Source of the DNA: Aegilops tauschii subsp. strangulata | Taxonomy: Eukaryota; Streptophyta; Magnoliopsida; Poales; Poaceae | Assembly: GCF_002575655.3 (NCBI RefSeq) | Contig: NC_053037.3 | Coordinates: 502,332,544 to 502,396,543 of the forward strand | DNA: 64,000 bases | Direction: 5' to 3' | Shown: positions 33,915 through 46,600 of the stretch, one piece after another | How positions within the stretch are numbered: position 1 is the stretch's first letter | Layout of the letters: each line of letters opens with the position of its first letter | Notes under the pieces: model-generated | What the model saw: only the letters and a program-made list of their open reading frames with translations | Told to the model about the DNA's origin: nothing | Database searches by the model: none | Position numbers and translations under genes: made by a program

Positions 33915-35276
33915 GAGGAAACGGGGGAAAGTAGTAATATCTGTCACTGTTTAAATAACCGTATTTTGTATTGGCGCAAACAGGGATGTCTGTCTCCATA
34001 TTGTTTCGGGATGTCTGTCTCCGTATCGTTTCTATCCGCACAATCAAAAGCACACACCTCAGTTTTAGTACAACTGCGCAAAATGAGATGGCTATCCCTC
34101 GTTGCCGTCGTCTAACCTCCCGTCTTCAAGGTATCCCTACATTGGTAGTAACTAAGGTAGAATGACCAACGCAATCTAAAAGAAGTTGATTCGTACGTTT
34201 TACTTCATGATTGCAGTGCAGGGACGAGCGAAACCAACTGCATCCTAGTCCGGAATGCACTTTCTACCAGTTCATCCATGGACCGAGGACTAGCTGACAC
34301 GGCTGCACGGCGGTTTTTTGGACAGGTGCGCGGACAAGAGGCAATGTGGTCTGCTTATTTCTGCAAATAGCGGTGCTTAAATTTAGTGGAATGCACAAGC
34401 ATTTTAGCTGGTCAGTACACTGCATGATTCAGTTCAGCATTCCAGCTAAGACCACAATTATAATTGGTTATTCTGGAATGAGAGAACCTAACCCTGGATG
34501 GTGGCAACAAGAAAAAACTAGAGTGAACTCCAGGAAATTTAAGCCTGCCGGGAGGCCCTTTGCTCAGAGAAGCCTTGCTTGTTTTTTCCTGATTTGTAAA
34601 CCTTCTCACAACTTTGTCTTTTGTTGTGAACTAGTATATGTTTGTTATGTTCTATGAATCATTGAGATGTATAAAATTGCTTAACTTATGCTTTTCAAGT
34701 TTTTTATGAAGACGAGTTTAATGTGAGTGTTCCACATGAGTGCTGGACTAGCGTGTGAATGTTCGGAATTTATTACATTGTGGCCTCAATTAACTGCATG
34801 AACCACTATAACAAGATACATAGTTGCTTATATGCCAGACAGCAGATTGTTGATTGTTAGCTGGTCGATAGCCTAGTGTTGAAGCGAGCTGAGCCAATGT
34901 GCCGTGTTTTGCACAACTGCTTACAAGTGGGGTAGCACCAAAAGTGTTTACAAGTACTTATGTATACGTCGGTGCACGGTTCTCGAACGAGTGCCCTATT
35001 TCATCAAAACACACACTGCTCGTATGATAAACCATGACAACTTATGTCTTACCAAGCCATATTCATGAAAAAACTAGTGAGGACGCATCTGTTTCGGCAA
35101 CAATTACGATGGTTCTCACATGATTCACGGGCACACAGAAGTAGTAGCAGTTCCCATAGACGGATTCAAACAGAGTACTAGCCCCAGCGGGGTTGATAAC
35201 AGGCACGGTTCGGATAATTAGACACAATCCAAACTACTATTAAACACTAGCTGGGGCAACTATTTCATGCCTCGAT
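33915..35276. other. Intergenic DNA, no gene seen
   Basis: AT-rich, with no recognisable domain or terminal repeat. The last part is the 3' flank of the gene ending at 35277. Confidence 0.4.
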
Positions 35277-36113
35277 CTAATTTGGGCTGGACACAAGACG
35301 GACCTTGCCATGAACATCATAAAGGACGTCCCGCAGCAGCTCAATCCTGTGAACCTTCATGAAGACAACCCTGTGGCCTTGCCACTGATAAACTTGTTTG
35401 TGGAGGCATGCCACGTCATCTTCCTGCGTAAGCTTGACAAGAACAGTATGCCTGACAAACGAAGGAGTAGCTTTGAACTTCTTGTGCTTCAGTACACCCT
35501 GGACAACATGCCTGACAACAGTGAGGCTGGAATACAACTCTTCATTGGTATAACCGCAAATGGCTTCCAGGATCCAACAGCCTAAGAACTCTGTCTTCCC
35601 AGTGCGTATATTCAGGTCGTCCGCCTCATAGCGAGTGCCATGTACAACCACACAATCCTTGTCTGCATCAGGGCTCCAACTGAAACAGAAACAAATTCTG
35701 AATTACTTTTCAGTATAAGAAACACAAGTTATTTAAACCACTATGTATAGCATGGCATCGAAGCTAATAAAATTTTGCATTATTAATCACCACATACTTC
35801 CTTTTCTAAAAAAATCACCACATACTTAGATGAAAAACCACAATCGAGATCGGCAAAGAAGGAAATCACCTTGGGCAGGTCAGCGGGGGGGGGGGGGGGA
35901 CACATCCTTGAAGGGGGAAAACTGCTCCTGCAGTGCCACGGGGGCGGTAACCTCAAACGGGGCGTTGACCATCTCAGTAGTGGCTGTGAGCGTATCTGGG
36001 GTTGTCTCGGTGGTTGCCTCCATCTTCTTGGAGCTCTCTGTCTCGTGTGGATCAGCCTCTCGCGTCTGCTCCAATATCGGCAGATCTTTGCCTGGTTCTC
36101 CTTGGTCCATCAT
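35277..36113 (-). CDS. Two-exon protein of unknown function, frame broken at C15 run
   Basis: Exon 1 (36113-35870, ATG ATG GAC start, donor CCCAAG|GTGATT) encodes an acidic Thr/Glu-rich region (ESSKKMEATTETTPDTLTAT) and then a poly-Pro run. Exon 2 (35679-35277, acceptor GTTTCAG) encodes WSPDADKDCVVVHGTRYEAD, FLGCWILEAICGYTNEELYS and VLVKLTQEDDVACLH, ending VRLVSSPN. As given, the poly-Pro run is exactly 15 C on the coding strand (35885-35899), which brings a TGA at 35880-35882 into frame. One more C, or two fewer, would open exon 1 and match the phase needed by exon 2. Either the gene is frameshifted or the homopolymer is miscounted. An upstream non-coding exon is likely, with a donor GAAG|GTAAGC near 36258. 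Family not recognised. Confidence 0.5.
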
Positions 36114-36344
36114 GAAACTGACGAATACTAGGAGACCACTGAAAGGCAAACACAATCGCAATGACAATGAAAAAAAAGGAGAGTGAGGATCGGTTGCTGC
36201 TTTGCAAAAGTTCTTTTTTTTCTCTGAACAAAAATATACCAACATCATGGATCCGCTTACCTTCCCTTCGTTCGGAGAGAAGAACAGTGGCAGATGCGAG
36301 TGTTGCCTTTCTTGAAGACGGTGAGGGAGAAGGGGATTTAGCGA
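36114..36344 (-). other. 5' region of the unknown two-exon gene
   Basis: Contains a probable 5' untranslated exon (about 36370-36260) and an intron on the minus strand. No separate gene. Confidence 0.35.
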
Positions 36345-36540
36345 AGAGTGAAATGATGGTTGCTTCGTCCGTCAAACTTAGACTGCGGGGAGGTGGGGTT
36401 TTGTGATACGACGGATCGTTAGTGCCGCGCTACGACCGGGGTGACTCTCCGCCTGCATACTGCCTTCTAATTTGGTGGATGGCATTTGGGCCCGCGCGAT
36501 GCATGGCCCGCATGTCAGTGAACAAAAGTATAACGACATT
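36345..36540 (-). promoter_or_regulatory. Promoter-like repeat upstream of the unknown gene, copy 3
   Basis: In minus orientation it carries the same ordered motifs as 28020-28245 and 31040-31240, ending 'gacggacgaagcaaccatc' where the 5' untranslated exon would begin. Its position at the 5' end of a gene is the reason for calling the family promoter-like; activity is inferred. Confidence 0.4.
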
Positions 36541-36584
36541 CAGTAGATGGAGACGTTTCAATGACCTAGGAGGAGCTAGAAGCG

Positions 36585-36672
36585 GTAGAGTGTCTCCACT
36601 CTACTAGTAGTAATTTTTTTTCTGGGTAGCTGTAGAGTGTCTCCACTGTACTAGTAGTAATTGTTTCTCGGG
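36585..36672. repeat. Direct repeat of about 41 bp, two units
   Basis: 'gtagagtgtctccact' plus 'ctagtagtaatt' occurs at 36585 and again at 36632, upstream of the right F-box copy. Confidence 0.8.
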
Positions 36673-36862
36673 GCCCAAGACAAAACAGCCCATCCACACT
36701 AGTAAATAGTAAAATCAATTCAAAAGCCCATATATTTACTGAATGAGAGGCGCTACCCACACCCAGCACACCGCCCCCCCCCAAAAACCTGGCTGCTCTT
36801 CTTCCTCCTCGCTCCCACCCACCTCACGTCAGCTCGCTCCACTCGTACCCCCAAATTCCTCA

Positions 36863-36933
36863 CCTCACTCCTACAGAAAACCCCAGCTCCCCTTCTTCCT
36901 CACTCCTACAGAAAACCCCCAGCTCCCCTTCTT
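36863..36933. repeat. 35-bp tandem duplication in F-box 5' leader
   Basis: 'cctcactcctacagaaaacc' plus 'ccagctccccttctt' occurs at 36863 and again at 36898. The left F-box copy has one unit only. Confidence 0.85.
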
Positions 36934-37012
36934 CTTCGCTCGCACTACAACTAGGCTCGTCATTCGTAACTCTGCTCAAATCCGTGAGCGCGATGCGACG
37001 CCCTCGAGCAAA

Positions 37013-38737
37013 ATGGAGTCGGCTGGCCCCAGCGCCAAGAAGATGAGGCTCCCGCCAATGGCGACGCCTTTTGTAGATCCCACACCAGGCAGCGCGGGGA
37101 GAAGCGGCGACCCCGCCCCCACTGGATCCCAGGAACCCGTAGAATCTCGGGTGGACCGCATCAGCGATCTCCCGGACGCCGTCCTTGGGGAGATCATCTT
37201 GCTTCTCCCCACCAAGGATTAATGTCGCACCCAAGTCCTCTCAATTCGGTGGCGCCCTCTATGGCGCGCCGTGCCCCTTAATCTCGACTGTCATCAGCTA
37301 TCTCTCTTCAATGATTTTGAAATCCCCAGAGCCATCATCTCCTCCCACCAGGGCTCCGTTCAAAGCATCTGCATCCCGTCATGCTACCTGAGCAAGCATA
37401 CCATGCCGTGCACGGTGGATGCCTGGCTGAAATCCCCTGAATTCACAGAACTACAGCTGCTTGAGTTCTACTATTCCCCTGGAAATCACATACCACATAC
37501 CGAACGCCATGAACTTGTGCCCTCAGCACCGATGTCCATCTCGCGGTTTTCGTCCTCTCTCCACACCGCCACCTTTGCGTTGTGCTACCTACCAGACAAT
37601 CTGGTACTAAACCTTCGACTCCCATTTCTCAAGAAACTTTCACTTGTGTGGGTTCGTATATCGGAGGCCTCATTGCACAGCATCATCCACTCCAGTTGCC
37701 CTGCGCTAGAGTGCTTGGTGCTTGTTTTCACAGTTAGAATCGGTTGTCTCCAAATAAAGTCGCCTAACCTTGTAAGAATTGGAATTTCTTTTGACGGAAG
37801 GCAGCTCATCATCCAAGTTGCCCCTTCACTTCAAAGGTTGATCCTTGATTCTAGTTATTCACCGTTGCAAATAACCGTCCTGTCTGTGCCTAAACTGGAG
37901 ACCTTGGGTGTAATTCATGATCTCTGTGCTCATTTCAATATGGTGTTTGGCTCCACAGTTCTTCAGGTACTTTATATTATCATCTACACTTCTAACCATA
38001 AGCTGTATTTTAAATTTCTGCGCATAATTTATATATCATCTTGGAGTACACATTTTGTACTAATATTATGTTCTATGGTCAATGAAGAGTTTCTCCATGG
38101 ATGGCCTATCAATGGTGCTAGATTCTGTCAAGATCTTATATATCCAAATGAATAGTTTTTATCTGAACAAGATTATTCGCTTACTACAATGCTTTCCATG
38201 TCTGGAGAAGTTGTATATAAAGGTGATAATTTCACGCACATTGGAAGCCCGCATATAGTGTACTAGAATTAACCGTTCAGCTGTTGCTCTTTCGACACTC
38301 TTCTTTTAGACCTTAACTGTTTTCAATCTTCATGTCTATTTAGGCAACAGGACGGGGTAAGAAAGTTATAACCAATCAGTGGATTCGTAAGCATCGGGAT
38401 TTTCTCACTTCTCATGAGATTCGATTGAAGACAATAACGCTAGAACGATATGTAGCCAACCGTGCAAACACAAGATTTGTCACATTCTTCCTGCTGAATG
38501 CGAGGTTACTATTGTCCATCAGCCTTAAGTTTATCAGCAACATTGTCCAACACGGATGGGTATGTCGAAGAGCAAAAAAAGGAGTTTCAGGTGGGCAAAA
38601 GAGCTTCTGAACGTGACGGGCTTCTATTTACAACATATTGTGGTCATAATCCAGTAAATTTTACGACCCAGGATGTTCATTCTATGGACCTGACCAATCC
38701 ATTTGACTGTGACTGCCGAAAACAGTGCTGGAGTTAG
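37013..38737 (+). pseudogene. F-box/FBD pseudogene (right copy)
   Basis: Exons match the left copy: 37013-37966 (318 codons), 38133-38222 (30 codons) and 38344 onward. The F-box (DRISDLPDAVLGEIILLLPT) is cut by TAA at 37220-37222 (codon 70), where the left copy has a Cys codon. After the stop the same frame stays open to the exon end. Exon 3 keeps TGG where the left copy has TAG and reads NQWIRKHRDFLTSHEIRL and LERYVANRANTRFVTFFLLN, an FBD-like segment. A one-base frame change near 38530 separates this from the conserved end (VHSMDLTNPFDC), which stops at 38735-38737. A reinitiated product from an ATG at 37271 would lack the F-box. The left copy supplied the comparison used to call the lesions. 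Confidence 0.8.
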
Positions 38738-39160
38738 ATGTTGTTGCCCTTTTCAATCTAGTTTTTTTTGTAAACCTGATGAACAATTAACCCTCGTGCT
38801 TTTGTACAGTTTGTAAGCTGGAGTTAGATGTTCCTGCCCTTTTCAACTCGGTTGTGACTGTCATATTTTCTTTGAAACAAGGCAAATGGCTTGTCATTCG
38901 TTTAATTTAGAGTGAAATATTGTAACAAATCCCAACCAAGGGAAATAACATCACTCTCGCCGGCTGCTTGAGCTCACTGTGCATTACAGAAGCCAAGTGA
39001 TTAGCCCCCACCAGCACCCACAAACTTATTTCGAACTAGCACATCAAATGGGCTGTAAATTTTCATAGGAAAGGCTGCATGACCGTGATAGAGGAAATAG
39101 CCTATCCAAGGTGGTGTCGACTTACTAGCGAGTCAACAAACGATTCTGCCTACCAGCCGT
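38738..39160. other. 3' flank of right F-box copy, no gene seen
   Basis: Collinear with the left-arm flank at about 2580-2120. Non-coding. Confidence 0.5.
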
Positions 39161-42100
39161 TGGATTGACATCCAACATCTGCCGTGTACCTTCTATCTCT
39201 TGTCTTCTTCCTCCAGCCGCCCAAACCAAACCACCCCGTCGGCTCCGCCTGCTCCCGCCTCCCATGGCTGGCTGGGCCTCCGCCGCCCTACCGTACGTAT
39301 CCTCCAATGTTGGCCAGTCCCTCCCTCTATTCCCCCACACGTCCTGTTATTCTCCGGCGACGTCAGCCCCAACACGCACCCGCGCCCGAACCAGTCAACC
39401 CTCGTACTCCCCTCCGCCTGCGACTGGACCGGCGCATCTTCAACGGCTCCTGTTCGTTCCGTCCGAGGCCTCGCCGTCGTCCTCCGCCTTGCGGCCTTGG
39501 TTCGCTCGCCGTGCGCGGTGCGCCGCCCTCTTGCGTTGTCAACATCGTCAACAACCGAGAGGAACAAGGAGATGACTGTACGTGGAGAGGATGACAGTAG
39601 GGACCCACCAGCGTCATGGCAGTACGCAAGCAAGTGCCTCTATAGTACAAGCCCAAAAATATGGTTCCTCCTAATGGTTGGACATCTGGGGCTCACGCCT
39701 TTGTCAACGTAGTCAATAAACGAGAGAATTACACTACGAGCGGCTGACACCAGGGACCCAGCAAGTCGCGTAATTTTTTCGAGGAACAAGCAGTTGTTAT
39801 TTATACTAGTTTTAGCGACGGATCAGGGTAACAATGGGGCTGTGCGGGGGCCGTGGCCCGTCTAGCCAGGGTTTTATTTATGTTTACCACATCATGAGCC
39901 CAGTTGTGTTTTTTTCTTGCTGAAAATGGCTAGCCTAGTTCTATTTTTTTTAAAGAAATACCAAAACAAGGCCTACTTGCTTTATCGGCCCTGCTGGGCT
40001 GCAAATCTTTCAAGATGAGGAGAGTTTCATTCAGTTTACCCAGAAATGGGCAGTACATTTTTAAAACACATCAAACCGGGAATTAGTTTCAATCTTTTTA
40101 TTACAAGATCTTAAATTCCATTGATTTTTATGCGTGGACAATTATTTGGATTTTATATTTATGTAAATTATTTTTCAAAATAGTTTGAATGTGAATCGAT
40201 ATTCCTGGATTAAAAACAGTTGACCACACCGAAATATGCAAAATTTCGTATACTTTTTAACCGTGGCCACAATATGGGGTGTAATGCTAACAAAAAGAAG
40301 ATGGGCTCAAAAACAATTCTTAAGAATTAGCAAATGGGTTGTACATTATTAGAAATAATGGCAGATGGGTTGTATGCTGTTTTCCATAGATTTGAGACTG
40401 ACTTGTGCGCCTACTACAGGTTGACGCGTATGCTTTCATAAAAAAAAGGTGGACGCACACGCCACGCCCTGTCAACTTAGTCAACACACGAGAGCAGTGA
40501 CTGTTGGATGTCCATCCAACGGCTGTCGTGCTTCTTCAATCTCTGCTCTTCATGCTCCAGCCGCTCAAACAAGCGCCGGCGGGACTGCCTGCTCCCTCCT
40601 CCCGCGGCCGGCTATGCTGCCGCACAGGCCTCACGGCCACACCGTACTCCCATCGCTGGCCTAGCCATCCCTCTACTCACCCACACATGCTGTTATTCTC
40701 CGGCGATGGCAGACGAACCAGTAAACCCTCGTACTCCTCCGTGTGGGAAACAACTGCCGAGTATTCCCTGGCTCCGTGTCGTTCCCTTCCTAGGCCTCGC
40801 CGTCGTCCACCGCCCTGGTGCTCTCGGCGCGGCCTGGTCAACGTGGTCAATGAACGACATCCATCGGAAGTGGACTGTACGTGGAGAGGCTGACAACTCG
40901 GTCCATGGCCGCACGCAAGGAAATGCCTCCTTATTACACGCAAAATAATGATTCCTCCACCTAGAAGCTAGGACCCACAGGAAGGGCCTCTGTATTTCGT
41001 GAAAAAAATGTTCCCCCCGCTGACAGGTCGGACCCACCAGCTATATCTTCGCACGCAAAGAAGTGCCTCCTTATTACGCCCAAAACAATGAATACCCCCT
41101 GCTAGCTGGGACCCACCATATTGTTGGGCCAACTTGTGGGCCTACTAAGTTGATGGGGACGGAGGGCTTTGTCAACTTAGTCAATACTCTAGTGACCGTA
41201 TGATGTTCATCCAACGGCCATAGTGCTTCTTCAACCTCTGGTATTCCTGCTCCAGCCGCCCAAAGCAGCGCCGGTCGTGCCGCCTGCTCCTGCCTCCCGT
41301 GGCCGACTGTGCTACCGCGGAGGCCTCACCGCCCCCATACTACTCCCACCACTGGCCAGGCCATCCCTCCACTCACCCACACCCCCTGTTATTCTGCGGC
41401 GACGGCAGCCTCACATCGCAGCCGAACCAGTGAATGCTCGTACTCCTCTCCGCGTGGGCATCCACTGCCGTGTCTTGCTCGGCTCCGCGTCGTCCCCTTC
41501 CCAGGCCTCGCCGTCGTCCACCGCCGTGGTGCTCTCGGCGCGGCGTGGTCAGTGTGGTCAACGACCGACTTCCATCGGACGAGTACTGTACGTGGAGAGG
41601 CTGACAGCAGCAAGGATGTGCCTCCTTATTATGCGGAAAATAATTATTCCTCCACCTGACAGCGGGGACCCACCAGACGGGCCACCGGTATTTTGCGAAA
41701 AAATCGTTTCCCCCTGACTGCTGGGACCCACCGGACGGGCCACCGTATTTCGCGAAAATACGTTCCCCCCGCTGTTAGGTCGGACCCACCGGAAGTGCCT
41801 CCTTATTACGCACAAAAAAATGAATACTCCCCCGGCTAGCTGGGACCCACCTTGGTGGGAGGCTCACTTGTGGGCCTACTAAGTTGACAGGGACGAAGGG
41901 CTTTGTCAACTTAGTCAATATGAACGATTCTAGCTCCAGTGACCATACGATGTCCATACAGCGGCCGTAGTGCTTCTTCAACCTCTGGTCTTCTTGCTCC
42001 AGCCGCCCGAAGCAGCACCGGTCGTGCCGCATGCTCCTGCCTCCCGTGGCCGGCTGTGCTACCGCAGAGGCCTCACCGCCCCCTACTATTCCCACCACTG

Positions 42101-43400
42101 GCCAGGCCCTGCGCGACGGCAGCGTCACACCGCAGCCGAACCAGTGAACCCTCGTACTCCTCTCCGCGCGGGCTTCCACTGCCGCGTCTTCCCGGGCTCC
42201 ACGTCGTCCCCTTCCTAGGCCTCGCGGTCATCCACCGCTGTGGTGCTCTCCGCGCGGCGTGGTCAACGTGGTCAAGGAACGACTTCCATCGGAAGAGTAC
42301 TGTATGTGGAGAGGCTGACAGCTGGGTCCATGGCCACAGCCTAGTTTTTTTGTGATTTGCCAAGTAAGTCGCTTTGTCAGGCATGTTGGGCTGCAAATCT
42401 TTCAAGACGAGGAGAGCTTTCATTCGGCTGGCCGAGAAAATGGCCCATCAGTAATGAGAAATGGGATGTACATTTTTAAAACACATCAAACCGACAATTA
42501 GTTTCAAATATCTTTTTTTTCATTTCAAGATTTTAAATTACATTAATTTTTATGCGTGGAGAATTTGTTGGATTTTATGCGTGGAGAATATGGGCTCCAA
42601 AAAAAACCTTAAGAATTAGCAAATGGGCTGTAAATTATTAGAAATAATGGCAGATGGGCTGTATGTTGTTTTCCACAGATTTGAGGCTTTCCTAAAAAAT
42701 AGGTTGACGCACAAGAACTGACTGTTGGATGTCCATCCAACGGCCGTCGTGCTTCTTCAATCTCTGCTCTTCCTGCTCCAGCCGCTCAAACAAGCGCCGG
42801 CGAGACTGCCTGCTCCCTCCTCCCCACGGCCGGCTGTGCTGCCGCGCAGGCCTCACCGCCCCACCGTACTCCCATCGCTGGCCTAGCCATCCCTCTACTC
42901 ACCCACACCTGCTGTTATTCTCCGGCGACGGCAGACGAACCAGTTATCCCTCGTACAGTCGTACACTCCTCCGCGTGGGAAACAATTGCCGAGTCTTCCC
43001 TGCCTCCGTGTCGTCCCCTTCCTAGGCCTCGCCGTCGTCCACCGCCATGGTGCTCTCGGCGCGGCGTGGTCAATGTGGTCAACGACCGACTTCCATCAGA
43101 AGAGTACTGTGCGTGGAGACGCTGACAGCTGGGTCCACGGCCGCAGCAAGGAACTGCCTCCTCATTACGCACAAAATAATTATTCCTCCACCTGACAGCG
43201 GGGACCCACCGGACGGGCCACCGTATTTCGCGAAAAAACGTTTGCCCCCTGACTGCAGACCCACCAGCTACACCTTCGGACGCAAGGAAGTGTGTCTGGC
43301 AAAAAAAAAGATTCGCCCCCTGACTGCTGGGACCCACCAGCTACATCTTCACACGCAAGGAAGTGCCTGACAGTCGGGACCCACCTGGTCAAAGCGTACG
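39161..43400 (+). repeat. Five GC-rich repeat units in direct orientation
   Basis: Unit starts lie at about 39165, 40502, 41205, 41945 and 42725. The best-preserved starts read 'catccaacggc', then 'tgcttcttcaa.ctctg' and 'tgctccagccgc'. Each then runs through 'tgttattctccggcgac'-like and 'cctaggcctcgccgtcgtcc'-like segments to 'gtggagaggctgacag' and short 'gggacccacc' modules. The units are separated by AT-rich spacers at 39720-40490 and 42350-42720, which are themselves related. Long open frames exist on both strands but differ from unit to unit, so I treat these as an unclassified repeat rather than genes. Confidence 0.7.
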
Positions 43401-43641
43401 TAGCGTTGTAATTCTGGTCGCGAACGTGTACATACATATATTGTAACATCCCAAATTTTCAATTTGGAATGTTTTACAATTATTTTTTTGACTGGGAACT
43501 GTAGGGGAAACCTCCACAGCATATCAAAACTTTATTGAGAAAAGACATACAGTACAAGTACCAAAGGGGGATTACAAGAGGTAATCAAAGAATCTAGGGG
43601 AAGAAGGAGAAAAACAAGTTAGAAGAAACATATTAATGGCC

Positions 43642-46600
43642 TCAAGGTGGCACGAATGAAATCCAGCGTAGAAGATCATCTTTGTAGGCAGCTTTCACTC
43701 TATATTGCATTAAGCTGATGTCATGGATGAAAGCAGATCTCCATTTATTAAATCTAGCACTCTCATGCCTGAAGACCTTAGCATTCCTGATGATCCAGAT
43801 ATTCCAGCAAGCAATAAACACCACTTGAGTCAAGAAGGGCTTCCTAAAACTCCTGGTAGCATTAAGAACCAAATGAGCCATGGAGTCACCAGAAGACCAA
43901 TCAATTTGCAGATAGTTCCAAATTCTGACACTAAAGTTGCAATTGAAGAACAAATGATCCCTTGTTTCCCTAGTCTGCAAAGGGCAAAGGACACAGCTCA
44001 CTCCATCCTCCAAATGCCAATGACTCCTATCCACCATGTCCTTGGTGTTCCACCTGTCCATAATAAGCATCCAAGCAAATACTTTGATTTTCATTGTACA
44101 AGAGGACTTCCAGATCCAAGCCGTCAAAGGGTTGAAAGATGCTGAGACAAAAGTATGTGAGTAAAACAACTTTGGTGAGTATCCCTTGGCAGTGCCCTTC
44201 CAAAACCAGATATCCTTGGACCCAGGTGCTCTAATAAGGCCACCCAACATGGACTGGAGAATAGTCAGTTCATCAAAAGCCTGGCTGGACAAAGGAAGGT
44301 GGAAGTGCTGGAAAATGTCCTGAGAGCCCAAGAACTCCATAACAGTAACCTAGGGGTCCTTAACATAGGAATAGAGCCTGGGAAATCTGAGCTGAAGGCT
44401 AGACACCTGACCATCAAACTGCAAGTTATCTGACCACATGAGGGCAGTGTTCCCTGCATTAATCTGAACCCAAGCACACTCCCTAAAATGATGCATGACC
44501 TTGCAAATATCCTTCCACCAGAATGAGCCACAATCCGAAGTTCCCTGAGGGACCCTATTATGGTAGTAGGTATCCCAAATTAAAGAAACCCAAGGGAGAT
44601 CCTTTTTATTAAGGAAATTATTGGCATGTTTGATCAAAAGTGCAACGTTCTGGGAACCAAGGTTGAGAATGCCAAGACCTCCCCTGTTTTTTGGCCTGCA
44701 AATAAGGTCCCACGCAGCTAGGGAGGGGGCAGGCTGACCCCTATTCCTCCTCCAGAGGCATTGTCTCTGGATTCTTTCCAATTGTTTAAGAATTCCAGCT
44801 GGGACAGCCAAACTGCACAAGAAGAAAATGGGCATAGATGATAGAGCAGAGTTAAGGAACTGTAGCCTTTCCCCCTGATTCAGAAAAGATGAACAAGCTG
44901 TCATTCTCCTCTCCATGCAATCAACCAGTGGCATAAAATCCAGCATTTTAGGCCTTGTAGTTCCCACTGGCAACCCAAGGTAGGTAAAAGGCATTTTCCC
45001 AATCTGGCAGCCAAATGCAGAAGCTAATTCAGCCATGATAGCAGTGTGCACATTGATGGGAATAATAAAGGATTTGTGATAGTTCACATCCAGACCAGTG
45101 GACTCAGAGAAGATCCTGAGCATATCCTTGAGAGCTAGAAGATGGTCCTTGTCAGCAGGCAACATAATAAGAGTATCATCAGCATACTGAATCACAGGGT
45201 AATCCTGATCGTGACAAGGAATAGGTAACTGAAGAATGCCCCTTCTGAACATGTCATTAATTACAGTCTGCAAGAGATCAGCAACTAGGACAAAAAGGAG
45301 AGGAGAGACTGGATCACCCTGTCTGACACCCTTTTTGCACCTGAACTTCCTACCAGGGACACTATTAAGCAGAACAGAGGAGGTACCTGTGGAGAGAAGT
45401 TGCTTCATCCAAAGGATCCACTTCTCATTAAAGCCCTTATATCTCAAAATTTGCACAATGGCCTCATGCTCAAGGGAGTCAAAAGCCTTTTCAAAATCCA
45501 ACTTTAGAATCACAATAGGTTTCTTGGACTAGTGGCACTGGTGCAAATACTCAAAGGTCCACCCAACACAATCCTGAATTGTTCTACTTTTTATGAAACC
45601 ATATTGGTTCTTGTGAACACACTGCATAATCACCTCTTGAAACCTATTGGCTGCCATCTTAGACAAGAACTTAATACCCATTCCTGTTAAAGAGATAGGT
45701 CTGTAGTCACCCACCTCCTCAGGGGAGGGCTTCTTGGGCACCAAAGTTATGTAAGAGTCATTGATATTCTCCAGATGAGCAGTACCCTGAAAGAAAGCCT
45801 GGGCCAGTTCATATAAATCCTAAGAAATTATGTGCCAGCACCTTTTGAAGAAAAGACCATTAAAACCATCTGGACCTGGAGCTTTATCAACTGGCATGTG
45901 CTTGACAATCAAGTCCATTTCCTCCTTCTCAAAAGGCTTAGTGAGAACATCCAATCCCACAACTGGTTCAATAAGGGAAGAAAGATCAAAGCCCATGTTA
46001 ATTCCCCTGGAAGAACCCATTCTGTTCTTAAAACAATCCCAGATAATACCCTCCATTTGGGAATGATCAGTCACCACCGTACCATCAGGCAGTTTTAAGC
46101 TAGCAATAGAATTTCTTCGGTATCTCTCCGTGGCCATAGCATGAAAGAACTTGGTGTTCTCACCACCCACTTTGATGTATCTGATAGTACATCTTTTCCT
46201 CCAATAGAAACATTGAAGGTGGAGAAATTTCTCAACATGGTATTTAACCACAATCCTGAAATTTGATTCCTGTCTGTAGAGTGTTCTATATTCCTCAAGC
46301 TCATCCAAGAGCAGGATAACACTATTGCATTTACAAATTAGAGTTTTCAGTTTAGAAATGATCTTCTGCCACATTTTGAGACACATTCTCAAGGACTTAA
46401 ATTTGTCAGCTATCCTGGCAGTAATATGGCCCTTTCTGGATTGTTTCTGCCATGAGGAATCAACACAGTCCATAAAACCCTCCAACTCCAACCAATAATT
46501 CTCAAACCTAAAGATATTAGACTTTGGAATAGAAGTTTTAATTGTAACCATACAAGGCACATGGTCAGAAGCAGTTCTGGCAAGAGGTAGCACCTCAGTC

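Larger units (their letters stand above)
36852..41229. repeat. Right arm of large inverted duplication
   Basis: This is the plus-strand counterpart of 4352-1. The arm begins at 'caaattcctcacctcactcc', the site occupied by the CACTA terminus in the left arm, and runs through the F-box copy, its 3' flank and GC-rich units. It lacks the 131-bp insertion of the left arm. Confidence 0.85.

Noticed and set aside
34346..34657. 103-codon open frame
   Set aside because: No domain, promoter or splice context; ordinary AT-rich intergenic DNA.
39161..43400. Long open frames on both strands in the GC-rich units (up to about 170 codons)
   Set aside because: The favoured frame changes from unit to unit, both strands are equally open and no domain is visible; GC-rich composition explains them.
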